Of a DNA stretch of 42,709 bases, positions 15,700 to 24,486 are shown one piece after another. Numbering within the stretch: the first letter of the stretch is position 1; each line of letters starts with the position of its first letter. A program made the position numbers and the translations under genes. The notes below the pieces were generated by a model that saw nothing but the letters and a program-made list of their open reading frames with translations, did no database searches and was not told the origin of the DNA. The stretch is from Breznakibacter xylanolyticus (GTDB taxonomy: Bacteria > Bacteroidota > Bacteroidia > Bacteroidales > Marinilabiliaceae). The stretch is taken from assembly GCF_003254275.1 (NCBI RefSeq), contig NZ_QKZK01000033.1:1-42709 (forward strand). The letters run 5' to 3'.

Positions 15700-16739
15700 C
15701 ACGCACCTTTTTTGGGTGAACGGGCACGATCATTTTGATTGATGACCGACTCCAAAAAATCGGGGGTGATGTTGAGGGTGCCTATTTTGTCGGAGTTCTC
15801 GGCCAATTCGCGAAAGGCAAAGCCAATGTTGTCGAGCGCCGACACCTGGCCCGAGTTGAGCGCCATGAGCGTGCGCCAGTCGAGCTCTTTGTAGGGCTTG
15901 AGGGTTTTTTCGAGGGCATAGCCACGGGCATCGGCCTGTTTCATTTCGTTCTCGACCTGCATTTCAATCAGCTTGGTCTTTTCGGTTTCGATGGCAATGT
16001 CGGCCGACATTTTGATTTCGCGCAGCTTGCGATCGTTCTCAGCCTCGTTAACTTTTATCTGAGCCTGCTTTTCGTTGATTTGCTTGCGTTTTTCCTGCAC
16101 GGCAATTTCGGTGCTCAGCTCGCTCTCCTTGATGCGGCGCTCCTGCTCCACGGCAAAGTTGCGGCGCTCGTAAATGGCCTGATCGGCCTCTTTTTGCAGC
16201 ATCTCACGCGTTTCGGTCTCCAGGGCTTTGGCCATTTCGGGCGATGGCGACACGGCCAGCACATCCACACTAAGCACCTCAACGCCCAGAATGCGGGTCG
16301 AATTGGAAGCCCGCAATCCTTCACCAATTTTGTCGCTGATGACCTTGCCGCTGCGCAAGGCCTCCTTGAGCGTGATGCTTTGGATGAACGACGAAGTAGA
16401 AGTCTGCGCCTCGTTGTTGAGGCGTTGGTTGAGCTTCTCAAAATTGTCCTCCTTGTAACGGCGCTTGCGGTCGAGGGTAAAGTCGAGCGACTCGGCCAAC
16501 TGCTTGGGGTTTTCAATCTTATAGGTGATTTGTCCCTGAATGGTCACCTCCTGAAAGTCCTTGGTGGTTTCGCTAAAAATAAACTGAATGTCGCGGCTGC
16601 CCAGCGGGATGGCCGTGATGGACGAGGTGGGTGCATAATAATAAAACGAAAGCCCACGCCCTTCGCGTATCACCTGACCATGCTTGTGGTGCATCACGTA
16701 GGTCATGGCATCGAACTTGATAAAATTAATTCCAAACAT
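15699..16739 (-). CDS. SPFH/band 7 domain protein
   Basis: 346 aa. Residues 1-170 are an SPFH (stomatin/prohibitin/flotillin) domain, for example QVTIQG-like strands EVTIQGQITYKI and the ILGVEVLSVDVLAVSPS strand. Residues 175-265 are a long coiled coil rich in E, K and Q. There is no N-terminal membrane helix, so membrane contact would be through the SPFH domain itself. SPFH proteins form large ring assemblies on membranes. The gene is translationally coupled to the NADK-like gene, and has a 225-nt leader if the TACATTTG box at 16970 is its promoter. Confidence 0.85.
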   Translation of the reverse strand: MFGINFIKFDAMTYVMHHKHGQVIREGRGLSFYYYAPTSSITAIPLGSRDIQFIFSETTKDFQEVTIQGQITYKIENPKQLAESLDFTLDRKRRYKEDNFEKLNQRLNNEAQTSTSSFIQSITLKEALRSGKVISDKIGEGLRASNSTRILGVEVLSVDVLAVSPSPEMAKALETETREMLQKEADQAIYERRNFAVEQERRIKESELSTEIAVQEKRKQINEKQAQIKVNEAENDRKLREIKMSADIAIETEKTKLIEMQVENEMKQADARGYALEKTLKPYKELDWRTLMALNSGQVSALDNIGFAFRELAENSDKIGTLNITPDFLESVINQNDRARSPKKGA

Positions 16740-16766
16740 ATTATCGGTTTTAAGGATTGACGATTC

Positions 16767-16924
16767 AATGTCGTTAAGTTAGTGTGATTCACAGAAGAGA
16801 TAAGAAGATGATTAGACTAAAGACAGATAGATTAGACTGAAGAGACGAAGAGAACGGATCTATACATCTGTCTGTCAAAAATTCTTCTTGTCTCTGATTC
16901 GATTGTCACTAATGAAACAACATT
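16767..16924. repeat. MITE-like inverted-repeat element, copy 2
   Basis: 158 bp. Begins AATGTCGTTAAGTTAGTGTG and ends with the imperfect complement (..TGTCACTAATG..AACAACATT). The two arms stay alignable for about 60 bp, including AAGAAGATGATT on the left against ATTCTTCTTG on the right. GATTC flanks it on both sides (left adjacent, right one base away), a possible short target duplication. It would form a long hairpin if transcribed. Confidence 0.7.
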
Positions 16925-16969
16925 GGATTCACGAAAGATAATCACCCCATTGGGTGACAAGCATGAATA

Positions 16970-16977
16970 CAAATGTA
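16970..16977 (-). promoter_or_regulatory. -7 box, candidate promoter for the SPFH operon
   Basis: The minus strand reads TACATTTG, an exact TAnnTTTG box, with GTTT 19 bp upstream as a weak -33 element. It would place the whole MITE-like copy 2 inside the 5' leader of the SPFH gene. Confidence 0.4.
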
Positions 16978-17072
16978 ACCCTACACCCGAAACCATAAAC
17001 ACCCGGAGCCGAAAAAATGGTTAAATGGCGTTAAACTCCGGCATGCCACCACCGCAAAAAAGTGACGAAACG

Positions 17073-17305
17073 TTGCTGCGTCACGCAGCGAGGTATTTCC
17101 AACAGGAAATGAGTTGCTGCGTCACGCAGGAAGCCATCGGCAACAGGAAATGGGTTGCTGCGCCACGCAGCGAGGCATTTCCAACAGGAAATGGGCTGCT
17201 GCGTCACGCAGGAAGCCATCGGCATGGTAAGAATGGGTTGCTGCATGGTGCAGCAAGGCATTTGTACAGTGAGAATGGGTTGCCACCCGGGGTAGATGGG
17301 AATCG
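17073..17305. repeat. Tandem 41-42 bp repeat array with alternating unit types
   Basis: Units start at 17073, 17114, 17155, 17196, 17238 and 17280, giving periods 41, 41, 41, 42 and 42. Each begins with (T/C)TGCTGCGTCACGCAG or a variant, itself a short palindrome (CTGCG-TCA-CGCAG), and most end AGGAAATGGG or AGAATGGG. Units 1 and 3 (type A) share GCGAGG(T/C)ATTTCCAACAGGAAATG, with a second small palindrome; units 2 and 4 (type B) share GAAGCCATCGGCA. Units 5 and 6 are progressively degraded. A period of 41 would shift any reading frame, so it is not coding. It lies 27 bp after the HD gene stop and before the SPFH leader. Confidence 0.85.
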
Positions 17306-17331
17306 GAACAGATGTTCAAAAGTGCCGCTCA

Positions 17332-17991
17332 TCACACCCCCTCCCACTCCCGATAAAACTCCTCCAGAAAGCCTTCCATGAACCGATGGCGTTGCTCAGC
17401 CATGCGCTGCGCCGTGGGGGTGTTCATCCGATCTTTGAGCAGCAGCAGTTTTTCGTAAAAATGGTTGATGGTGTGCGACCGATTGGCCTTGTACTGCTCG
17501 GGCGTTTGGTTCAACGCGGGGGGCACGTCGGGGTTGTAGAGTTCGCGCCGGGCAAAGCCGCCAAAGCTAAAGGTGCGGGCAATGCCAATGGCGCCCATGG
17601 CATCGAGGCGGTCGGCATCCTGCACCACATCGAGCTCGGGCGAACGGAAGGTTTGCGTGGCATGGCCGCCTTTAAAGGAGATGTTGGCAACAATGGCCGC
17701 CACGTGACTCACCACCGCATCGGGCACACCCAACGACACGAGGAATTGTGAAGCCCGGCGCGGCCCCAGCGTCTCGTCGCCGCCGTGAAACTTGTGGTCG
17801 GCAATGTCGTGCAGCAAAGCGGCCAGTTGCACCACCAGGGCATCCACCGGCTCGGAGCGGGCAAGGGTCATGGCCAGACGGCACACGCGCTCGGCATGCC
17901 ACCAGTCGTGACCGGGTTCGGCATTGGCCATGGCTTGGCGCACATACAGGCGGGTTTGTTCCACCCAACGGGTCATGTCAGCATTCATCAT
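17332..17991 (-). CDS. HD-domain phosphohydrolase (YedJ/YpgQ-like)
   Basis: 219 aa. The HD metal site is complete: H in GHDWWHAERV, HD in LLHDIADHK and D in DADRLDAMGAIG. The order and spacing fit the YedJ/YpgQ group of small HD hydrolases, some of which act as nucleotide pyrophosphatases. The substrate is not known here. It begins just beyond the terminator of the PL10 gene and so needs its own promoter, which I could not place. Confidence 0.88.
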   Translation of the reverse strand: MMNADMTRWVEQTRLYVRQAMANAEPGHDWWHAERVCRLAMTLARSEPVDALVVQLAALLHDIADHKFHGGDETLGPRRASQFLVSLGVPDAVVSHVAAIVANISFKGGHATQTFRSPELDVVQDADRLDAMGAIGIARTFSFGGFARRELYNPDVPPALNQTPEQYKANRSHTINHFYEKLLLLKDRMNTPTAQRMAEQRHRFMEGFLEEFYREWEGV

Positions 17992-18000
17992 GTTAGGATT

Positions 18001-18037
18001 AAAAAAACCCCGAAAGTTTAAAAAACCATCGGGGTTT
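18001..18037 (-). terminator. Rho-independent terminator of the PL10 gene
   Basis: On the minus strand AAACCCCGA and TCGGGGTTT form a 9-bp stem with a 15-nt loop, followed by seven T. It is 28 bp after the PL10 stop. Confidence 0.85.
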
Positions 18038-18064
18038 GAATGAGATTGTGCAAAGAAATAAAAA

Positions 18065-19171
18065 TCACTTCACCTTTTTGGCACGCCACTCGGGATATTT
18101 TTTGAGCACCTTGGCAGGGGTATCGGTGTACCAACCGTAGCCGTTGCGGCGTTCGTGACCGATTTCGGCCAGCGAATTCTTTTTGATGCCGTCGCGATCG
18201 CAAAAGAAGGGCTTGCCGGTTTCCAGGTCATAGAATCGTGCCCACAGGGCGGGCGCAGCAGGATCGGACACCACCACCAGATTTTTGCGGCCTTGCTCAT
18301 CTTTTTGTTTGTCGAGGCGGATGCCCTCAATTTTGTGCGCTTCGAACCATTTCACGGCACCATCCACGGCGGCCACCACGGCCGGCGAAGGATGGTCGAT
18401 GTCCATGAGCAGTTGCACAATGCCTGTCGACTCGGAGCCGCTGAACGAGGCCAACTCGTATTTACGGGCATTGGCCGGCAAAAAAGTTTCGGCATCGTGC
18501 TGAGCGCACCACACGGTGGGCTGCCCGTCGACCACTATTTGCGTTTTAAGAATGCAGTCGATGCCCCGGTTGAAACGCTCGCGCGCCTGGGCACGCACCT
18601 CGTCCGACAGGGGCAGATGCGCCATTTCGTCGTCCGCCTCGGCCACGTCGTTGAGCAGCTTGAGGATGTTGACCATCGAATTATCATTGTAGGTGATGTG
18701 CCCCGAATAGGCCACCGACTTACCCGTGCGCACGGGGTAAAACTGAGGCCATCCGCCGCACTCGTATTGTGACAAAAAAATGTAATCAAGCCCCTTGGCA
18801 AAGGCATTGGCCAGGGGCTCGTGTTTTTGAGCGGCGTACACTTTGGCCAGAAAACGCATCTCCATGATGGTGGCGCCATTGTCGAAGGTCGAACCGGGGT
18901 CGCCCTTGTGCTCGGCCAACTCGGCTTTTTCGGCCTCGGAGAGTTCGTGGTGGTAGGGTTTGTTCTTGAACCAGCCGCCCACCTCCTTTTGCGCCAGCAT
19001 CACGTTGTCGGCCACATGCAACGCCTGGGGCGACGCATACCAGGCATCGGGCATTTGGGTGGCCACCTGCTTCCAACTTTTTTCTAAATATTCCGCCTGG
19101 TCGGCAGATGATTGCGCCATGGCCGACACCCCCATCAGGGTCAGCACCAATGCAGCAGTAATCCTTTTCAT
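18065..19171 (-). CDS. pelA: Pectate lyase, family PL10
   Basis: 368 aa from ATG 19171 (MKRITAALVL); in-frame ATGs at 19177 and 19183 would add 2-4 residues. A signal peptide ends SAMAQ. The sequence follows family PL10 throughout: GGWFKNKPY, TFDNGATIMEMRFLA, GGWPQFYP, HITYNDNSMVNIL, and near the end ALWARFYDL..KPFFCDRDG and ERRNGYGWY. PL10 enzymes cleave polygalacturonate by beta elimination with Ca2+. There is no T9SS domain or lipobox, so it is probably periplasmic, acting on oligomers released outside. No SusC/SusD genes are near, so it is not in a classical utilisation locus. Confidence 0.9.
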   Translation of the reverse strand: MKRITAALVLTLMGVSAMAQSSADQAEYLEKSWKQVATQMPDAWYASPQALHVADNVMLAQKEVGGWFKNKPYHHELSEAEKAELAEHKGDPGSTFDNGATIMEMRFLAKVYAAQKHEPLANAFAKGLDYIFLSQYECGGWPQFYPVRTGKSVAYSGHITYNDNSMVNILKLLNDVAEADDEMAHLPLSDEVRAQARERFNRGIDCILKTQIVVDGQPTVWCAQHDAETFLPANARKYELASFSGSESTGIVQLLMDIDHPSPAVVAAVDGAVKWFEAHKIEGIRLDKQKDEQGRKNLVVVSDPAAPALWARFYDLETGKPFFCDRDGIKKNSLAEIGHERRNGYGWYTDTPAKVLKKYPEWRAKKVK

Positions 19172-19360
19172 GAGCATACACATATATAATTAATGTAACA
19201 CAAATCAAAACTCAAGCGCTTACGCTTACAACAATCATGCAAAATTAACAGACACACGAGAGAGAGACGGTCAATAATCGACGAAAAAGGGTGACGAATC
19301 GTCACATTTCACCCATTGCATTGTGGAGCTCCCCATCCCGATACAACAACCAACTGACGC

Positions 19361-19482
19361 GATACCATGCGCTTGGCTTCTCATTGCCCTCCTCATCTAC
19401 CCTATTTGCGGTATCTCAAAATACCCCATCGATGGGATTTCACCAACCCTGGCGAAAGGGCAACTTTGCATCATAAGGTATC
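19361..19482 (+). promoter_or_regulatory. Palindrome-rich metY control region
   Basis: GATACC at 19361-19366 has complements GGTATC at 19410-19415 and 19477-19482. CCCATCGATGGG, a perfect 12-bp palindrome, lies at 19425-19436, one base before the -33 box. The latter is well placed for an operator. No S-box (SAM-I) or SAM-II riboswitch core was found. Confidence 0.4.
19438..19468 (+). promoter_or_regulatory. Candidate metY promoter
   Basis: TTTC at 19438-19441, a 19-bp spacer and CAACTTTG at 19461-19468 fit TTTG-N19-TAnnTTTG with one mismatch in each box. The start codon is 35 bp after the -7 box. Confidence 0.5.
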
Positions 19483-19490
19483 ACTAATAA

Positions 19491-20819
<1,329 letters not shown>

Positions 20820-20925
20820 CGCCCGTTGGTTACGCCGCCCGGTAACAACACATCACGGCATCTGCCACAACACCGCATTTTGCGACAGTGTGTTTGAGAT
20901 ACCTTGTAGAACGTCTGTTGCCCCC

Positions 20926-20961
20926 GAGGTTGTTTCCCATGTGTGGAAACAACCTCTTTTT
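20926..20961 (+). terminator. Rho-independent terminator after metY
   Basis: GAGGTTGTTTCC and GGAAACAACCTC form a perfect 12-bp stem with a 7-nt loop, followed by five T. It lies between metY and the hydrolase gene, ending only 25 bp before the latter's start. Confidence 0.9.
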
Positions 20962-20986
20962 CAAATTCCCATCAACACATCACTCC

Positions 20987-21544
20987 ATGAACAACATCTA
21001 CCTGACCATTCCGGGTCTTTACGGTTCGGATGGCTACCACTGGCAAACCATCTGGGAGAACCAATATCCCCATTTTCAACGGGTGCAGCAACACAACTGG
21101 GATGTTCCCGTTGCCGGTGAGTGGATTGCCCAATTAGAAGAAACGGTGGCACGCAATGCCCATCGCAACATATATTTGGTGGCACACAGCATGGGATGTC
21201 ACACCGTGGCCCAATGGGCGGCACAAACCCGTCAACGTGTGGCGGGTGCCCTGCTGGTGGCTCCCCCCGATGTGCTACGCCTTGAACGCAACGGCCTGGT
21301 GAGCGGTTTCGCCCGCTTGCACCCCCGCCCACTCCCCTTTGGCAGCACTGTGGTGGCCAGCACCAACGACCCCTATGCGACCCCGGAGCTATCGCAGATG
21401 ATGGCGCAACAATGGGGCAGCCGCTTCGTGAGCATTGGTCAGGCCGGGCACATCAATTCGGCATCACATGTGGGACATTGGGCCGACGGATACGAACTAC
21501 TGCAACAACTGCAAGACGAGAGACAAGCGCAAAAAATCGCCTGA
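20987..21544 (+). CDS. Alpha/beta hydrolase, RBBP9/YdeN-like serine hydrolase
   Basis: 185 aa from ATG 20987 (MNNIYLTIPG), chosen because the family begins with this strand; upstream in-frame codons run back through the metY terminator. Catalytic Ser is in VAHSMGCH (the usual GXSXG with Ala at the first position), the Asp is in ASTNDPYA and the His in GQAGHIN. The SDGYHWQTIWE stretch is typical of the RBBP9 family of small serine hydrolases. Substrate unknown. Confidence 0.88.
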   Translation: MNNIYLTIPGLYGSDGYHWQTIWENQYPHFQRVQQHNWDVPVAGEWIAQLEETVARNAHRNIYLVAHSMGCHTVAQWAAQTRQRVAGALLVAPPDVLRLERNGLVSGFARLHPRPLPFGSTVVASTNDPYATPELSQMMAQQWGSRFVSIGQAGHINSASHVGHWADGYELLQQLQDERQAQKIA

Positions 21545-21603
21545 CCGGCAGATGCACCTGCTTTAAATCCCTGCCGACACACTCTCTCACCGACAAATTG
21601 GCC

Positions 21604-21611
21604 TATCTTTG
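21604..21611 (+). promoter_or_regulatory. -7 box for the LuxR-type regulator
   Basis: TATCTTTG matches TAnnTTTG exactly, with no clear -33 box. It argues for the ATG at 21637 as start, since the one at 21622 would be almost at the transcription start. Confidence 0.45.
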
Positions 21612-21636
21612 CTGCAAACGCATGCAATTGTCGGTA

Positions 21637-22284
21637 ATGGATTCAATAAAAGTTTGTGTTGCCTCGGGGCATTTTTTGATTCGGGAGGGCTTGTCGTCGC
21701 TCATCGCGCAAATGCCAGAACTGATGCTGGCGCATTGTCCCTCAACACACGAGGCGCTCACCTCAGTTCCCGATGCCACGACCATCGGGCTCATACTGCT
21801 CGATTACGAAACCCTGGAGATGGACGGTTCCGACATTAAAGAAGTGATGCAACAATATCAGGGAGCGGCCACCCTCCTGCTCACCCGTGCCACCACGTCC
21901 CACGAGGCCGCCTGGCTCAGCAACACCGGCGCCAAACAAATCGTATCGCTGGCCGATGGCAAAGATGAACTGCAACAAGCCATCGACATGGCCATGCGGG
22001 GACGAAAATTCTACTCAGAATCGGTATTGGAACTGCTGCTCGAGAAAAGCAAAACACCTCCGGCCGACAACATCCAGCTCACGGCCACCGAAACCGACAT
22101 TGTGCGCCAGATTGCCGAAGGACGCACCACCAAAGAAATCGCGCAGCAAAAAAACGTGAGCTTTCACACCGTGATGACGCATCGCAAGAACATTTTTCGC
22201 AAACTTAAAGTCACCAACGTATCGGAACTGATGCTTCACGCCATCAAAGCAGGGTGGATTGATGGCATTGAATATTATATTTGA
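21637..22284 (+). CDS. LuxR/NarL-type regulator with degenerate receiver domain
   Basis: 215 aa. Residues 3-120 have the shape of a response-regulator receiver: the phospho-acceptor Asp could be that in LILLDYETLEMDG. However the N-terminal acidic pair is replaced (VCVASGHFLIREGL instead of VDDH..) and the conserved Lys near residue 105 is missing (IVSLADGKDEL). Residues 145-210 are a complete LuxR helix-turn-helix (LTATETDIVRQIAEGRTTKE, FHTVMTHRKNIFRKLKV). Phosphorylation therefore looks unlikely or altered. No partner kinase is adjacent. Targets unknown; the ClC gene follows at 118 bp with its own promoter. Confidence 0.85.
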   Translation: MDSIKVCVASGHFLIREGLSSLIAQMPELMLAHCPSTHEALTSVPDATTIGLILLDYETLEMDGSDIKEVMQQYQGAATLLLTRATTSHEAAWLSNTGAKQIVSLADGKDELQQAIDMAMRGRKFYSESVLELLLEKSKTPPADNIQLTATETDIVRQIAEGRTTKEIAQQKNVSFHTVMTHRKNIFRKLKVTNVSELMLHAIKAGWIDGIEYYI

Positions 22285-22363
22285 ATCACCCCGAATCCCA
22301 AGCCCGATAAATGGCATAAAAAAGTCCCTTTTTACAATGCGAAACTTAAAAAAGCCAAAATCC

Positions 22364-22393
22364 TTTGGCCGGGCATTGAAAAGGTTATTTTTG
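22364..22393 (+). promoter_or_regulatory. Promoter of the ClC gene
   Basis: TTTG at 22364-22367, an 18-bp spacer and TATTTTTG at 22386-22393. The start codon is only 9 bp beyond the -7 box, so the mRNA may have almost no leader. Confidence 0.55.
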
Positions 22394-22402
22394 TAACCCA
22401 TT

Positions 22403-24181
22403 ATGAACAGCATATCAAAACTACGAATCCAATTTGGGGTGTGGCGCGCCAAAAACGTCAGTCAAAACCACTTCGTGCTGGTTTTAAGTTTAGTCATTGG
22501 TGTGGTCAGCGGGTTAGCCGCTGTGGTGCTCAAAAACACCATTCACCTGGTTCGTCATTGGGTGGTGAGTCAGGCTTCGCAAGGAGAGTTTAACTTTCTG
22601 CTGCTCTTTCTACCGATGATTGGGATTTTGGTGACGCTGTTGCTGGTACTGTACGTGATACGCGACAACCTTTCGCATGGCATCAGCAAAATATTACATG
22701 CCATTTCGCAAACGGGCGGCATGCTCAAGCTCCATCACACCTTCTCGAGTGTACTCACCAGTACTTTCACCATTGCCTTGGGGGGATCGGTGGGAGCCGA
22801 AGCGCCCATTGTGCTCACGGGCTCAGCCATCGGGTCTAACCTGGGACGCTTTTTCCGCATGAACCACAAAACCATCATGCTGCTCATCGGGTGCGGAGCG
22901 GCCGGTGCCGTGGGAGGCATCTTTCAGGCGCCCATTGCCGGGGTTATCTTCACCATTGAAGTGCTGATGCTCGACCTCACCACCCTCTCCATAGCGCCAC
23001 TGCTGATTGCTTCGGTATCGGGCACCACCATCTCGTACTTCTTTTTGGGCAAAGATGCCGAATTCAACTTCCTGTTGGTTCACCCCTTCGACTTGCACAA
23101 CATTCCTTACTACATCCTGCTGGGGGTGGTGGGTGGTTTTGTGGCACTCTATTTTAATCACAGCGTAATGGCGTTGGAGGTATGGTACGGCAAAATCAAA
23201 CGCCGCTACACCAAATGGTTGGTAGGCGGCAGCATCCTGAGCCTGCTCATCTTTCTGTTTCCCCCGTTTTACGGCGAGGGCTACCCCACCATCAGTGCCC
23301 TGCTCAACAACAACATCAGCGAACTCTTCAGCAACAGTCCTTTTTATAACCTGCAAAATGCCTGGTGGGCCGTTCCGTTGTTTTTACTCTTACTGATAGG
23401 CCTAAAAGTGGTGGCGACTGCCTCCACCAACGGCGCGGGTGGCGTGGGCGGTGTGTTTGCCCCCTCGCTCTTTATGGGCGGGGTAACAGGTTTCTTGGTG
23501 GCGCGCCTGCTCAACCTCACCGGATGGGTTGACTTACCTGAAGGATATTTCGCCCTGGCCGGGATGTCGGCACTCATGTCGGGCATCATGCACGCCCCCC
23601 TGATGGCCATCTTTCTCATTGCCGAAATCACCAATGGCTATGGGTTGTTTGTGCCGCTGATGATTTCCTCGGCGCTGGCCTTTGTCACCGTCAAGAGTTT
23701 TGACCGTCACAACCTTTACACCAAACAGCTGGCCATGAAAGGCGAGCTCATCACCCGCCACAAAGATCAGGCGGTGCTCACACTCATGAAACTCAACAAG
23801 GTCATTGAAACCGACTTTGTGACCGTACGCCCCCGCATGACGCTGGGCGAACTGGTAAACGTGGTGAGCCAGTCGCGACGCAACATCTTTCCCGTGCTCA
23901 ACAGCCAGGAACAACTTGTGGGCGTGGTATCACTCGACGACATTCGCCACATCATGTTCAATCAGGAGATGTACACCACCACCACTGTCGACAAGCTGAT
24001 GATCGTCCCCCCCGCCATGCTCGACATTGACGCCAACATGGACAAAGTGATGGAGGTATTTGAGCAAACAGGTGCCTGGAACCTCCCCGTGATCGAAAAA
24101 GGACAATACATGGGTTTTGTCTCCAAATCGAAAATCTTTTCGGTGTACCGACGGGTGCTGATTAACTATTCAGATGAATAA
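22403..24181 (+). CDS. ClC-family chloride channel/antiporter with two CBS domains
   Basis: 592 aa. Residues 20-430 hold the ClC membrane domain: GGSVGAEAPIV keeps the gating Glu in the GXEXP motif, GCGAAGAVGGIFQAPIAGVI follows, and GAGGVGGVFAPSLFMGG is the second anion-binding loop. Residues about 465-515 and 530-590 are two CBS domains (FVTVRPRMTLGELV, MDKVMEVFEQTGAWNLPVIE) that usually sense adenine nucleotides. Such proteins move Cl- (or another anion), often in exchange for H+. The classical GSGIP motif is not obvious, as in other Bacteroidota members. It stands alone. Confidence 0.9.
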   Translation: MNSISKLRIQFGVWRAKNVSQNHFVLVLSLVIGVVSGLAAVVLKNTIHLVRHWVVSQASQGEFNFLLLFLPMIGILVTLLLVLYVIRDNLSHGISKILHAISQTGGMLKLHHTFSSVLTSTFTIALGGSVGAEAPIVLTGSAIGSNLGRFFRMNHKTIMLLIGCGAAGAVGGIFQAPIAGVIFTIEVLMLDLTTLSIAPLLIASVSGTTISYFFLGKDAEFNFLLVHPFDLHNIPYYILLGVVGGFVALYFNHSVMALEVWYGKIKRRYTKWLVGGSILSLLIFLFPPFYGEGYPTISALLNNNISELFSNSPFYNLQNAWWAVPLFLLLLIGLKVVATASTNGAGGVGGVFAPSLFMGGVTGFLVARLLNLTGWVDLPEGYFALAGMSALMSGIMHAPLMAIFLIAEITNGYGLFVPLMISSALAFVTVKSFDRHNLYTKQLAMKGELITRHKDQAVLTLMKLNKVIETDFVTVRPRMTLGELVNVVSQSRRNIFPVLNSQEQLVGVVSLDDIRHIMFNQEMYTTTTVDKLMIVPPAMLDIDANMDKVMEVFEQTGAWNLPVIEKGQYMGFVSKSKIFSVYRRVLINYSDE

Positions 24182-24196
24182 ATGCAGAGTATGAAT

Positions 24197-24363
24197 AAAC
24201 GCGGAGACGCTAAGGCGCTGAGTATTCTATATTCGGGGTTTGTGTATCTGCGATATTATCCTTACGAGTTATTCGCATGATTCATATTAAGCCAAAGATA
24301 AACCTTCCCCCTGCTCTCTTCTAATGCCTCATAAAATCTCTGTGTCATTGTGTCTCAGCGTTT
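24197..24363. repeat. Inverted-repeat element with AAACGC(T/G)GAGAC ends
   Basis: 167 bp in the spacer between clc and glyA. The left end AAACGCGGAGACGCTAAG and the complement of the right end (AAACGCTGAGACACAATG) are imperfect terminal inverted repeats about 26 bp long. Similar AACGCAGAGAC words are known as dispersed repeats in several bacterial genomes. No coding capacity. Confidence 0.6.
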
Positions 24364-24428
24364 AATAATTCACACCGCACATCCTGAATAAAATCAGTTC
24401 GCATGACAAACAAATGGCATTTTGTTTT

Positions 24429-24436
24429 TAATTTTG
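24429..24436 (+). promoter_or_regulatory. -7 box of glyA
   Basis: TAATTTTG matches TAnnTTTG exactly; the -33 region is weak. It gives a leader of about 45 nt. Confidence 0.45.
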
Positions 24437-24486
24437 CGCTTCATCCAAAAGCATTGATAATTATTAAAAAATAAACATCCACAATA

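Noticed and set aside
15735-16760. 341-codon plus-strand frame opposite the SPFH gene
   Set aside because: Antisense shadow of a clear SPFH coding region; its repeats mirror the coiled coil of the real protein.
17073-17305. CRISPR array
   Set aside because: Units are contiguous and the supposed spacers recur (A-B-A-B), unlike unique CRISPR spacers; no cas genes are near.
17025-17381. 118-codon frame across the 41-bp tandem array
   Set aside because: A period of 41 shifts the frame in each unit, so the peptide has no regular repeat; it also runs into the HD gene.
20888-20986. N-terminal extension of the alpha/beta hydrolase
   Set aside because: The upstream in-frame codons run through the metY terminator hairpin and have no family similarity; the start at 20987 fits.
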